53,578 nt of DNA, taken from contig JAKEEU010000226.1 in the NCBI GenBank assembly GCA_022616415.1, forward strand, positions 1 through 53,578. The letters run 5' to 3'. Shown in pieces: positions 23,464 to 32,398 of the stretch. The notes under the pieces are model-generated. The model ran no database searches. It saw nothing but the letters and a program-made list of their open reading frames with translations, and was not told where the DNA came from. The position numbers were made by a program, and so were the translations under genes. This DNA comes from Candidatus Zhuqueibacterota bacterium. Its GTDB lineage: Bacteria; Zhuqueibacterota; Zhuqueibacteria; Zhuqueibacterales; Zhuqueibacteraceae. Position 1 is the stretch's first letter, and each line of letters starts with the position of its first letter.

Positions 23464-25263
23464 ATGAGACATTGGACAGTCATAGTTGTTTTGCTGTTTG
23501 TTCTGAATAGCGACTCGACTGCTCAAAGCTGGAATTTGCAGAATGCAAACGCTTCTTTGAGCAAAATTACAAAAGATTGGCAAGCAATTATCGACAGCAC
23601 TTGGGGAGATGGATTGCCAACTGGAGAAAAACTGGCAATCTTCGATACGGTGTGGACAACAATCGATGAAAAGTTTGCCTGTTTTCAAAATTTAGATGTC
23701 GATTGGCTCGCTTTGAAAAATTTATACCGGCCGGAAATCGAGCGAGGCGTGAGCCGAGGCCGTTTTGCCGCTATTATGAATCATCTATCCGTAGCATTGA
23801 AGGAGCCTCATACCATATTCTTGGATACTCTTGTTAATGTCTATACCAAGCCTGAACCCGGTGTGCCATTGCTTTTTGCTGGCGGCTGGGGAGACAATGG
23901 CCATTTTGGCGCCGGCTTGACTCCGCTGCCCGACAGTTCTTTGCTGGTTTATATGGCGGTTTCGCCCCATCCCATCGGTTTAGAACCCGGGGATATTGTG
24001 TTGGGTTACAATGGCATTCCTTGGAAACGACTTTATAAGCAACTCTTGGAGGCAGAGCTGCCAATTACTATTCGAAGTAGAGGAACATTTCGCTGGGGAG
24101 CAAATCAAACCGCCTTTACGCATTCATGGCTGATGAGCGCCGGAATGAACTGGCATTTATTCGATACGATTGACTTCGTAAAGTACAATAGCGGAGATAC
24201 GCTGCATGCCCCAACTCAGGCACTGATGGGGCATGAAATGAGTTTTTACTGTACCGAGCAATTGCCCGTTCCAGGAGTGCCTATGCCAGATCGAGAAAAA
24301 AATAGATACCTAACCTGGGGTATTGTCGAAGGGACGAACATTGGTTATGTCTACGTATGGAGCTGGATAAGAGGAAATCCTTCACAGGATTTTTTTAATG
24401 CTATCGACTCGTTGATGCACGTCTATAAGACGGATGGGCTGATACTTGATTACAGATATAACCCCGGTGGTTATGATGGGGCTAGCTGGAGAGGGTTGAA
24501 TTTGCTGTTTAAATCTGACGGTCCTGCACTTGGGTTTGCAAGGCGAAGCGATCCCTATGATCATTTCAAAATGGAAACGATGATACCTAATATACATTTT
24601 CCTGCCGATCCAAGTACATTTTTTGATAAACCCATCGCCGTGCTAACGGGCCCAGGCGGTATTAGCGCTACTGATGTAAATGCTTTTTGGATGAAGGCGC
24701 ATCCAAGAGCCAGGTTATTTGGTAAAACGACGGCTTCAGGATTTTGCTCACCTAGCGATTTAATACTAGCAAACGGTGAATGGAACGTCAGTTTTGCATG
24801 GCTTAATGCGTTTATTTGGGATTCACCTAATCAATTTCTGACCCACGCTGAACTTGATATAGATGAACCGGTTTGGTTCACTCCCGATGATGTTTATCAG
24901 GGCAGAGATACCGTTGTGGAAACAGCGATTAAATGGATCAACGATAATACTGTGAATGTAGAAGAGCAAATTGCCAATATACCTGTTGTTCTTCATTTGT
25001 CGCAAAATTATCCCAATCCATTCAATCCATCTACGACAATCACGTATACTTTGCCCAAAGAAACAATAGTAATTTTGGAGATATTCAACCTCCTCGGGCA
25101 GAAAGTCAGAATTCTGGTGAATGAGCGCCACTCAAAAGGCGTTCATTCCATAGTTTGGGAGGGAACGAATGACATGGGTCAAACCGTAAACTCTGGCTTC
25201 TATGTATATAGATTAAAAGCAGGAGATGAAATTCTCAGCAAGAAAATGTTGCTGATGAGATAA
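23464..25263 (+). CDS. S41 family peptidase with T9SS type A C-terminal sorting domain
   Basis: A 599-residue secreted protein. The signal peptide ends near DSTAQS. The central part carries S41 (C-terminal processing protease) motifs: DGLILDYRYNPGGYDGAS, Ser401 in GPGGISATDVN and Lys421 in LFGKTTASGF, the likely Ser/Lys dyad. The last 90 residues are a Por secretion-tail domain: LSQNYPNPFNPSTTITYTLP, LGQKV, GFYVYRLKAG and a final KKMLLMR, which targets the protein to the type IX system and the cell surface. GC content and codon use are visibly lower than in neighbouring metabolic genes, hinting at transfer or relaxed selection. Ribosome site AAGGGA precedes the ATG. Confidence 0.88.
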   Translation: MRHWTVIVVLLFVLNSDSTAQSWNLQNANASLSKITKDWQAIIDSTWGDGLPTGEKLAIFDTVWTTIDEKFACFQNLDVDWLALKNLYRPEIERGVSRGRFAAIMNHLSVALKEPHTIFLDTLVNVYTKPEPGVPLLFAGGWGDNGHFGAGLTPLPDSSLLVYMAVSPHPIGLEPGDIVLGYNGIPWKRLYKQLLEAELPITIRSRGTFRWGANQTAFTHSWLMSAGMNWHLFDTIDFVKYNSGDTLHAPTQALMGHEMSFYCTEQLPVPGVPMPDREKNRYLTWGIVEGTNIGYVYVWSWIRGNPSQDFFNAIDSLMHVYKTDGLILDYRYNPGGYDGASWRGLNLLFKSDGPALGFARRSDPYDHFKMETMIPNIHFPADPSTFFDKPIAVLTGPGGISATDVNAFWMKAHPRARLFGKTTASGFCSPSDLILANGEWNVSFAWLNAFIWDSPNQFLTHAELDIDEPVWFTPDDVYQGRDTVVETAIKWINDNTVNVEEQIANIPVVLHLSQNYPNPFNPSTTITYTLPKETIVILEIFNLLGQKVRILVNERHSKGVHSIVWEGTNDMGQTVNSGFYVYRLKAGDEILSKKMLLMR

Positions 25264-25317
25264 GCAGCACATTGATTGGGGCATAGCTGAAAAGCGTATG
25301 CCAAAAGGAAAAGTTTT

Positions 25318-26691
25318 ATGCACACTATCATCGAACCATTCCGCATCAAGATGACCGAGCCGATCAAGCTGATCTCGGCCGCGGATCGAAAAAAGGCGCT
25401 GCAACGAGCGAAGCATAATGTCTTCCTGCTCGACGCCGAAGATTGCTGCATCGATTTGTTGACCGACAGCGGCACCGGCGCGATGTCCACCGAGCAATGG
25501 GCCGCCCTGATGCTGGGCGATGAGAGTTACGCCGGCAGCAAGTCCTGGAAAAAGTTTGAAGCCACCGTCAGGAAGATTACCGGCATCAAACACATTTTTC
25601 CAACGCATCAGGGCAGGGCCGCCGAGGGAATTTTGGCGCAGACCCGGTTGAAAAAAGGCGATGTGATTCCCAACAACAGCCATTTCGATACGACGCGCGC
25701 GAACATCGAATTTGTGGGCGCGCGCGCCGTTGATTTGCTTTGCAACGAAGGCTATGATACGACTTTGGAGGCGCCGTTCAAGGGGAATATGGATATCAAC
25801 AAATTGGAGCGCTGCATAGCGGAATTTGGCGCGGCGAAGATTCCTTTTTGCATGATCACGGTGACCAACAACACCGGCGGTGGCCAGCCCGTTGCCATGG
25901 AAAATATTCGCGCGGTCAAAACGGCGCTGAAAAAATACGGCATCCCGCTCGTCATTGACGCCTGCCGGTTTGCCGAAAATGCTTATTTCATTCACGAGCG
26001 CGAAGCAGGATACCGCGGCAAAACGCTGTTGGAGATTGCCCGGGAAATGTTCTCCTACGCGGACGCCGCCAACATGAGCTGCAAAAAAGACGGCCTGGCT
26101 AATATCGGCGGTTTTCTGATCTGCAACGACGACGCGTGGGCGGAAGATTTTCGCAATGCGCTCATTTTGCGCGAGGGCTTTCCAACTTACGGCGGCCTGG
26201 CCGGCCGCGATTTGGAAGTCATTGCCGTCGGCTTGATGGAAGCGCTCGATTATGATTATCAAGTCTACCGCCACGCCACGGTGGAATATCTCGGCAGAAA
26301 ACTCCTGGCGCGCGGCATTCCCTTCGTGCGGCCGGTCGGCGGCCACGCGGTTTTTCTCGATGCCAAAGCTTTTCTCCCGCATATTCCGCCGCGGCAATAT
26401 CCCGGCATCGGCTTGGTCAATGCACTTTATCTTGCCGGCGGCATTCGCAGCGTGGAATTGGGCAGCGTGATGTTTGGCAAAAAAGACGAGCGCGGCCGCG
26501 AGATTCCGGCGCCGCTTGAGCTCGTTCGTTTGGCGTTTCCGCGCCGGGTTTATACGCAAAGCCATTTCGATTATTTGATCGAAGTGCTGGATGAAGTCTG
26601 GAACAACCGGAAACAAATTCCCGGTTACCGGATCACTTATCAGCCGAAATTTTTGCGCCATTTCACTTGCCAGTTTGAAATTATCGATTAA
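25318..26691 (+). CDS. tnaA: Tryptophanase (tryptophan indole-lyase)
   Basis: A 457-residue PLP enzyme of the tryptophanase/tyrosine phenol-lyase family, splitting tryptophan into indole, pyruvate and ammonia. The start EPFRIK, DLLTDSGTGAMS, PTHQGRAAE, the PLP lysine pair at 256-257 (MSCKKDGLANIGG) and GGLAGRDLE are all conserved. Two positions point to tryptophan rather than tyrosine: RSVELGSVMFG resembles the VEIGS of tryptophanase, not the MERG of tyrosine phenol-lyase, and the C-terminal RHFT replaces RFFT. Indole made here could be a signal. It stands 54 bases after the T9SS protease gene; no tnaC-like leader or TnaB permease is seen. Confidence 0.88.
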   Translation: MHTIIEPFRIKMTEPIKLISAADRKKALQRAKHNVFLLDAEDCCIDLLTDSGTGAMSTEQWAALMLGDESYAGSKSWKKFEATVRKITGIKHIFPTHQGRAAEGILAQTRLKKGDVIPNNSHFDTTRANIEFVGARAVDLLCNEGYDTTLEAPFKGNMDINKLERCIAEFGAAKIPFCMITVTNNTGGGQPVAMENIRAVKTALKKYGIPLVIDACRFAENAYFIHEREAGYRGKTLLEIAREMFSYADAANMSCKKDGLANIGGFLICNDDAWAEDFRNALILREGFPTYGGLAGRDLEVIAVGLMEALDYDYQVYRHATVEYLGRKLLARGIPFVRPVGGHAVFLDAKAFLPHIPPRQYPGIGLVNALYLAGGIRSVELGSVMFGKKDERGREIPAPLELVRLAFPRRVYTQSHFDYLIEVLDEVWNNRKQIPGYRITYQPKFLRHFTCQFEIID

Positions 26692-26738
26692 CGGCATTGC
26701 ACGGCTATTTGGCTGAATTCGCTCCTATGAGGATAATC

Positions 26739-27285
26739 ATGGACGCAAGCATATTTCACCTTTGCCGTCGTTTAATTCTGAAAGCGATTTTTGTCATCAT
26801 CAGCCTTCAATCGACGATATCACTGGCTGCAGCGACAACATTAGTCTGTTACAAGTTCGATCTTTGCAGAAAAGCAAAGACTTCAAAAGGCAGAATGATT
26901 GTGTAATCATTCTGCCGAAAAATTATTCTGCCTGTTTGGTTCCGGCTTGTCCGGGTTGGGTCAATATATGCGTTTGGGAGCAGGCGTTAAATTCGTTCGC
27001 GTCAACTTCGGTCCGGCCGCGCCGGAATTAAAAAAAGGCGATGTTGCTGCATCTGCTGTTGCGGTTGATCTCGGCTTCTTGTATGATGGCTTCTTATCAT
27101 CTGCGCGCGTTTCAAAACAATTTTTCCGCCATTCATTGCCGTGGCATAAAATGGCCCGTCAGAGTCTGACACCGGGATTTTCGTTTGGCGCGGCTTTGGC
27201 GAAATATACGCCTTTCCCATCGTTGTCTATAATAAATGAGTGGCGAGTTTATACGGCTTCGATTGTTCTGGATAAACTATTTTAA
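26739..27285 (+). pseudogene. Broken PorV/PorQ-like outer-membrane protein gene
   Basis: A good ATG at 26739 (GAGGATAATC upstream) starts a signal-peptide-like stretch (RLILKAIFVIISLQSTISLA) that stops at 26906. A repeat block (12-bp inverted repeat GGCAGAATGATT plus the REP-like GTTTGGTTCCGGCTTGTCCG) occupies 26889-26960. Directly after it, in another frame, 26963-27285 encodes LGAGVKFVRVNFGP, ASAVAVDLGFLYDG and SFGAALAKY, which look like the middle strands of a PorV/UPF0164-type barrel. The simplest reading is a porin-like gene broken and mostly deleted around a repeat. The family call is tentative. Confidence 0.45.
26889..26960. repeat. 12-bp inverted repeat plus REP-like element inside a broken gene
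   Basis: GGCAGAATGATT (26889-26900) is the exact reverse complement of 26905-26916, with a 4-base loop, and a related ATTATTCTGCC follows at 26922-26932. It continues into GTTTGGTTCCGGCTTGTCCG at 26934-26953, then GGTTGGG. This is the best-preserved REP-like copy in the window. Confidence 0.75.
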
Positions 27286-27347
27286 TTGATGCCGTAACTG
27301 ATTGTTGTGAGAATTGAAAATTTCTAAATGTAAAGGAGATTGTCATC

Positions 27348-28274
27348 ATGAAAATATCCGTTATCGGCGCCGGCAACGTCGGCGCAACTACAGCGCTTTA
27401 TCTCGCCCAACAACGTTTGGGTGACATCGTGCTGATCGACATCATCGAAGGCATGCCCGAGGGCAAAGCGCTCGACATGGACGAGGCCGGCCCCGTCGCC
27501 AGATTCGAGGGTCACATCGTCGGCACGAACAATTACGAAAACCTGCTTGATTCCGACATCGTGGTGATGACCGCTGGCTTGCCGCGCAAGCCCGGCATGA
27601 CCCGCATGGATTTGCTCACGAAAAATGCCGAGATCGTCACCTCGGCGATGCTCAAGGTCGCCGAACTCGCGCCTAAATCTGTCGTCGTTATGGTCACCAA
27701 TCCACTTGATGTGATGGCTTATATCGCGTGGAAAACCACCGGCTTTCCCAAATCGCGCGTCGTCGGCATGGCCGGCGTGTTGGATTCGACCCGTTTCCGC
27801 TTTTTCGTCGCCACGGCGCTCAACGTTTCGATTGAAGACACGCAGGCGATGGTGCTCGGCGGTCACGGCGATTCGATGGTGCCGCTTCCCCGCTACGCGA
27901 CGGTTTCAGGCATTCCGATTACACAACTGCTTGCCGCCGATGAGATCGCCAAGCTGGTGGAGCGCACCCGCAAAGGCGGCACGGAAATCGTCAACCTGCT
28001 CAAAACCGGCAGCGCGTATTATGCCCCGGCAGCCTCCGCTGCGCAAATGGTCGAAGCCATTGTGTTCGACAAAAAGCGCCTGCTGCCGGCCGCGGCGTAC
28101 CTCGACGGCGAATTTGGCCTCAAAGGCGTCTTTGCCGGCGTGCCCGTCATTCTCGGCCGCAACGGCGTCGAGAAAATTGTCGAGATCGAGTTGACCGCTG
28201 AGGAAAAGCAGGCACTGTTGAAATCAGCGGGAGAGGTGAAAGAAGGCATTCAGGATTGGGAGAAAATTAAGTAA
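27348..28274 (+). CDS. mdh: Malate dehydrogenase
   Basis: A 308-residue NAD-dependent malate dehydrogenase of the LDH-like bacterial type, interconverting malate and oxaloacetate. Features: KISVIGAGNVGATTA (NAD loop), DIIEGMPEGKALDM, the substrate loop with Arg in GLPRKPGMTRMDLL, VTNPLDVMAY and the catalytic His in VLGGHGDSMVPL. The Arg in the PRKPGMTR loop supports malate rather than lactate. AAGGAG lies 10 bases before the ATG. It supplies oxaloacetate for the citrate synthase at 20753. Confidence 0.96.
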   Translation: MKISVIGAGNVGATTALYLAQQRLGDIVLIDIIEGMPEGKALDMDEAGPVARFEGHIVGTNNYENLLDSDIVVMTAGLPRKPGMTRMDLLTKNAEIVTSAMLKVAELAPKSVVVMVTNPLDVMAYIAWKTTGFPKSRVVGMAGVLDSTRFRFFVATALNVSIEDTQAMVLGGHGDSMVPLPRYATVSGIPITQLLAADEIAKLVERTRKGGTEIVNLLKTGSAYYAPAASAAQMVEAIVFDKKRLLPAAAYLDGEFGLKGVFAGVPVILGRNGVEKIVEIELTAEEKQALLKSAGEVKEGIQDWEKIK

Positions 28275-28331
28275 CCCAGACGGCTCGTCTGGGAATGCGA
28301 CTGGTCAGTCCCAGTGACCGGTCAATACCAC

Positions 28332-28355
28332 AACTCGGACAAGCCGGAACCAAAC
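28332..28355 (-). repeat. REP-like element, inverted copy
   Basis: AACTCGGACAAGCCGGAACC followed by AAAC is the reverse complement of the GTTTGGTTCCGGCTTGTCCG family seen at 26934. It lies in the 107-base gap between mdh and the small gene at 28382, showing that the family occurs in both orientations. Confidence 0.65.
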
Positions 28356-28381
28356 CGGGAAAAGTTTCTAAGGAGAATAAG

Positions 28382-28648
28382 ATGTTGGAACGCCAAACGG
28401 AATCGTCGCGGCTCCGGACGCAACGATTGCACATCAAGCTGGAAGATATGGACTTGCAGGGCTTGGTCGATGAGCTGACCACAGCGACATGGAAAGCGAT
28501 TTATCGCGGCGAGCCCGATCATTCGTTTGCCAATTATCAAAACTTGCGTGAAGCATTGGAATCGGTCCTGAGCCGGCACATTGTGGCATTTGATCTTTGT
28601 GGCTTGGCAACGGTGTGCCAGGAGGCCACGGAAATCGATCCATGTTGA
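28382..28648 (+). CDS. Small hypothetical protein coupled to phosphate butyryltransferase
   Basis: An 88-residue soluble protein with AAGGAG 8 bases before its ATG. No domain is recognised; visible segments are LKLEDM-like IKLEDMDLQGLVDEL near residue 20 and a Cys-containing tail. Its stop overlaps the ATG of the phosphate butyryltransferase gene by seven bases (28642-28648), so the two are translated together. It may be an accessory subunit or only a leader; the sequence does not say. Confidence 0.6.
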   Translation: MLERQTESSRLRTQRLHIKLEDMDLQGLVDELTTATWKAIYRGEPDHSFANYQNLREALESVLSRHIVAFDLCGLATVCQEATEIDPC

Positions 28649-29559
28649 TCCGGAATTTTCTTGATTTGCGCCGCCGCGCCCAAGAGCTTGGCCCAAAGCG
28701 CGTGGCCGTCGTCATGGCCGATGACGAGGTCGCGCTGTCGGCTGTCATCAAAGCCGTAGTTCTGAAAATAGCCACGCCCATTTTGATCGGAGAAGTCGAG
28801 CTGATCCATGAAAAGCTTTTGCATTTGGAGGAAGGCGCGCTGTTGCGCCATGCACATTTCATTGCTGCGTCAAACGCTGACACCGCGGCGGCCACCGCGG
28901 TGTCGCTTTGCCGCAACGGCAAAGCCGACATTTTGCTCAAAGGCCATTTGCGCACCGACCAGCTTTTGCACGCCGTGCTCAACAAACAACACGGCTTGCG
29001 CACAAGTCATTTGCTCAGCGACGTCTTGCTTTATGAAGACACGCTTTCCGGCGCGCGCCGTTTGGTGGGTGTGACCGATGGCGGCATCAACGTGCTGCCG
29101 TCGTTCGAGCAGAAAAAGCAGATCATCGAAAATGCAAAGATCGTGATGCATGCGCTGGGTTTGCAGCGACCACGGATAGCGTTGATGAGCGCCACCGAGG
29201 CGGTGACCGAGGCGGTTCCCTCGACGGTTGACGCGAAAACGCTCACGAAAATAGCGGCGCCTGGTGAACTGGGTGAATGTGAAGTCTATGGTCCGCTCGC
29301 GCTGGATAATGCCTTATTGGAGTCAGCCGCGCAGGCGAAGGGAATCGCGTCTCCGGTCGCCGGACATGCCGACGTGATGGTCGTGCCCAATATCGAAGCC
29401 GGCAACATTCTCGGCAAAGCAGCCAAATATTTTGCGGGTTCACAGTGCGCGCACGTCATCGTCGGCGCCAAAGTGCCGGTGCTTATTCCCTCGCGCGTCG
29501 AGAGCGCGGATGATAAGCTCAATTCGGTGGCGTTGGGGGTGATTGCACATATTACGTAA
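28642..29559 (+). CDS. ptb: Phosphate butyryltransferase (PTA/PTB family)
   Basis: A 305-residue acyl phosphotransferase that swaps CoA for phosphate on butyryl- or related acyl-CoA. The PTA_PTB fold shows ADILLKGHLRTDQLLHAVL, LSDVLLYED, VTDGGINVLP, LMSATEAVTEAVPST and MVVPNIEAGNILGKA. ATG at 28642 overlaps the preceding small gene; the ribosome site is diffuse. The length fits phosphate butyryltransferase rather than longer phosphotransacetylases. With butyrate kinase at 31238 it would make ATP from acyl-CoA or activate the acid, although a secreted-protein gene now lies between them. Confidence 0.9.
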   Translation: MLIRNFLDLRRRAQELGPKRVAVVMADDEVALSAVIKAVVLKIATPILIGEVELIHEKLLHLEEGALLRHAHFIAASNADTAAATAVSLCRNGKADILLKGHLRTDQLLHAVLNKQHGLRTSHLLSDVLLYEDTLSGARRLVGVTDGGINVLPSFEQKKQIIENAKIVMHALGLQRPRIALMSATEAVTEAVPSTVDAKTLTKIAAPGELGECEVYGPLALDNALLESAAQAKGIASPVAGHADVMVVPNIEAGNILGKAAKYFAGSQCAHVIVGAKVPVLIPSRVESADDKLNSVALGVIAHIT

Positions 29560-29587
29560 ATCCATATTACTGCAAGGAGACATCTCC

Positions 29588-31144
29588 ATGTCGAACGTAA
29601 AATCCTTTCATCTCACACCCAAAATCATACTTCTAAGTCTGATCACATTTGCGATTTTTTCGGGAGTCGTTTACGGGCAAGCGCAAGTGCGAGAGAATGT
29701 CGCCGAATTGATTAACCGGAAGGCCGCACGCAATATCAATGATTTCATTCTTGATAAATTGCAAGCCAATCGCATTGTGATGCTGGCGGATGCTGGGCAT
29801 GGCAATCCTCTTTATATGCAAACGGTGATCGCTGCCCTGAACCATTGGGTGACGAGGATCGAGCAACAGCCGGAAATGAATCATTCGCAAAAACTCCCTG
29901 CGAAGCTTTATCTCATTCTCGAGCTGGATTCTCTCCAGGTGAACAAGCTCAAACAATACTTTGCAACCGGGAACCTTTTGGATGTCATTCAGTCAATGAA
30001 CTTCGTCGGATGCCAGTTTACCACCGGCACACTCGAATTTTATGAGGATTTGAGAATACTGAAAAATAGGATTGACAAACTGAGCATCCAACGTAGGAAA
30101 GATCAAATCCAATTTGAAATCTTCGGACCGGAAAAGCTCATCGATCTCGACCAGTGGTCTTTTGAAAAACGAGATCACTTTTTCATCTATGAACGAGATG
30201 AATATTCTTCGGCAAAGATTATTGACTTACTTGACAAAGAGCCTGATGCAAAAGCCCTTATCTTTTATGGTGCGGTCCATCTCAACACTGTACAGACACG
30301 CAAACAAGCTGGAAATCAACAGGGGATGGGTTATTTTATCGGTTACTATTTGACAGAGCATTTCCGCGATAAGGGAGGAGTTTACATTTTCGATCGAGTA
30401 TTATTGATGCCCGGTGCCGGATGGCTTGATGAGGCCTACCAGAAACCAGGAATTTCGTATGCCATCGATAATTCCATTTTTGATGGCATTGCCATTCCCG
30501 TAAAAATGCAACCACAGCCTGCTGATGGCTCAATTTTCCACTTCGCAAAGGTCACGGAACCCAAACATATCGGATCGGTGTGGACGGAAAATTTTGTGGA
30601 GCGCATTTTCCGGGATATCGACAGGTATAAAGACGTCGAGAATGATTATCACAAGATGATTCTGGGATCACGCTTCCATTATTTATCCATAATTGCCGGG
30701 AAAGAGCCGGAACAACTCGACTACAACAACGCTGCTGTTGTCGAGGAAGCCATACGGATATGGAAGAGGTGGCATGAATCTGCCAAGTTGGATATTGTGC
30801 GTGATATTGAGAGCCTCACCTTCTGGAAACGCATCATTGATTGGATCGGTGCGTCTCAGGATCCGCAAGCCGTACGATACGAAATGCTTCTGGGCAACAT
30901 GCTGGGATACAAAGTTTGGTTTCACGCTGGTGCTCCGCCACAGCAGCGTGCTGAAAGCTATTGGAGATACCTCAACCAATACCGCAAGCCGATAGTCATC
31001 GAAAACCTTATTCCACTGTTGTGGGTGGGTTCAGACGCCGAGAAGCAAAAGGTGCGAACCATTCTGGAAAGAGAGAGCAGCCGAAAATTTAAGACTGCAA
31101 AAGAATGGCTGAGTTGGTGGCATGGTTTGAAACCCCAATCTTAG
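29588..31144 (+). CDS. Secreted protein of unknown function, EreA/ChaN-like motifs
   Basis: A 518-residue exported protein (AAGGAG before the ATG; signal peptide ending near VVYGQAQ). Three motifs recall the erythromycin esterase/ChaN/TraB superfamily: MLADAGHGNPLYMQ, YLILELDSLQ and ALIFYGAVHLNTV, that is an AxxH, an E-containing strand and a second xxH strand. The match is weak, and the C-terminal 300 residues (DYHKMILGSRFHYLSII, RIWKRWHES) have no family I know. It is lower in GC than ptb and buk, between which it lies, suggesting later insertion. No sorting domain at the C-terminus. Confidence 0.6.
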   Translation: MSNVKSFHLTPKIILLSLITFAIFSGVVYGQAQVRENVAELINRKAARNINDFILDKLQANRIVMLADAGHGNPLYMQTVIAALNHWVTRIEQQPEMNHSQKLPAKLYLILELDSLQVNKLKQYFATGNLLDVIQSMNFVGCQFTTGTLEFYEDLRILKNRIDKLSIQRRKDQIQFEIFGPEKLIDLDQWSFEKRDHFFIYERDEYSSAKIIDLLDKEPDAKALIFYGAVHLNTVQTRKQAGNQQGMGYFIGYYLTEHFRDKGGVYIFDRVLLMPGAGWLDEAYQKPGISYAIDNSIFDGIAIPVKMQPQPADGSIFHFAKVTEPKHIGSVWTENFVERIFRDIDRYKDVENDYHKMILGSRFHYLSIIAGKEPEQLDYNNAAVVEEAIRIWKRWHESAKLDIVRDIESLTFWKRIIDWIGASQDPQAVRYEMLLGNMLGYKVWFHAGAPPQQRAESYWRYLNQYRKPIVIENLIPLLWVGSDAEKQKVRTILERESSRKFKTAKEWLSWWHGLKPQS

Positions 31145-31237
31145 ACCGGGAAAAGTTGCATGTTAAAATGGTTGCATTGACCATGAAGGCTGACGGAAGG
31201 ATGAATAAAAAAACCTGCTTTGCTGGAGTGATGGTGC

Positions 31238-32308
31238 ATGGCTGACCGTACTTATAAAATTTTGGTTATCAACCCCGGCTCGATCTCAACCAAGCTGGCG
31301 CTGTTCTCAAACGAGAGCACAATTTTCACCGAAACGCTGCATCACACCGATACCGAAATGGCGCCGTTTGCGAGCTCACCCATGCTCGCGCAATTGGAAT
31401 TCCGTCTGGAGAAAATTCTTGCCAACTTGCGCAAACACGAGGTCGACATGCAGCATGTCGATGCTGTCGTCGGCCGTGGCGGCTTGCTGAAGCCATTGGC
31501 GAGCGGAACATATTTCGTGGACGACCGCATGCTCGATGATCTCCGCCGCGCCGAACGCGGAGAGCATGCTTCCAACCTTGGCGCATTCATCGCCCACAAG
31601 CTCGCGACACAAGCCAAATGTCCGGCTTTCATCGTTGATCCGGTGAGCGTGGATGAATGGCCACCGGTCGCGCGGCTCTCCGGTTTGGCCGGCATGGATC
31701 GTGAATGTCTCTCACACGCGTTGAACACCAAGGCCATCGCCAAACGCTTTGCCCGCGAGCACGGCCAGGAATACAGCAATCTGCGGCTCATCGTCGCGCA
31801 TCTTGGCAGCGGCATTTCCATCTCCGCGCACGAGAACGGCAAAATGATCGACGTCACCAACTCGCGCGAGGAAGGCGCTTTCTCCACCGAGCGCGCCGGT
31901 ACGTTGCCCGTCATGAAACTCGTCGAGCTTTGCTTCTCCGGCAAATTCACCCGCCAGGAAATCGAAACCCAAATTTTTTGCGAAGGCGGCATCTTTTCTT
32001 ATCTCGGCACCAAAGATTTGCAGGAAGTGCTGCGCCGCAAGCAAGCCGGAGATGAGACGGCGCGGCTTGTCTTCACGGCGATGATTTATCAAATCAGCAA
32101 AGAGATTGGCGCCATGGCCGCGGCGCTTTCGGGCATGGTTGACGCCATTTTGCTCACCGGCAGCATGATGCACGCGCACGAAGTCGAAGATGCGCTGAAA
32201 AAACGCGTGGTTTGGATTGCGCCGGTTTTTTCTTATCCCGGCGAGGATGAAATGCAGGCACAGGCCGAAGGGGCGTTGCGAGTGCTGAGGGGAGATGAAA
32301 AGGCCTAA
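31238..32308 (+). CDS. buk: Butyrate kinase
   Basis: A 356-residue ASKHA acyl kinase making ATP from butyryl phosphate (or the reverse). Landmarks: LVINPGSISTKLALF (phosphate 1), VVGRGGLLKPLASGTY, DRECLSHALNTKAIAKRFA, LIVAHLGSGISISAHENGK and AILLTGSMMHAHEV. The length and GGLLKP motif fit butyrate kinase rather than acetate kinase; branched-chain acids are also possible. ATG at 31238 is used. It forms the functional pair with ptb, pointing to butyrate or branched-acid fermentation or use. Confidence 0.93.
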   Translation: MADRTYKILVINPGSISTKLALFSNESTIFTETLHHTDTEMAPFASSPMLAQLEFRLEKILANLRKHEVDMQHVDAVVGRGGLLKPLASGTYFVDDRMLDDLRRAERGEHASNLGAFIAHKLATQAKCPAFIVDPVSVDEWPPVARLSGLAGMDRECLSHALNTKAIAKRFAREHGQEYSNLRLIVAHLGSGISISAHENGKMIDVTNSREEGAFSTERAGTLPVMKLVELCFSGKFTRQEIETQIFCEGGIFSYLGTKDLQEVLRRKQAGDETARLVFTAMIYQISKEIGAMAAALSGMVDAILLTGSMMHAHEVEDALKKRVVWIAPVFSYPGEDEMQAQAEGALRVLRGDEKA

Positions 32309-32328
32309 GACTATTTGTAAATAAGGCA

Positions 32329-32398
32329 AAATATTTTCTCTTTTCTGCGATTTTCCTACCGGATTTTCTCATTTTTGCGAAGGGAGGTCTCTTCGCAA
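32329..32398. promoter_or_regulatory. Tandem ATTTTCTC-N5-TGCGA motifs and a short hairpin
   Basis: ATTTTCTC-N5-TGCGA occurs at 32333-32350 and again at 32363-32380, the two copies spaced 30 bases (about three helical turns) apart on the same face. TTGCGAAG (32375-32382) is inverted at 32391-32398 (CTTCGCAA). The same motif lies upstream of gltA. This could be an operator for the following gene or part of a terminator after buk. Confidence 0.4.

Noticed and set aside
25213..26697. 494-codon open frame opposite tryptophanase
   Set aside because: A shadow of a GC-rich gene; composition and lack of motifs show it is not coding.
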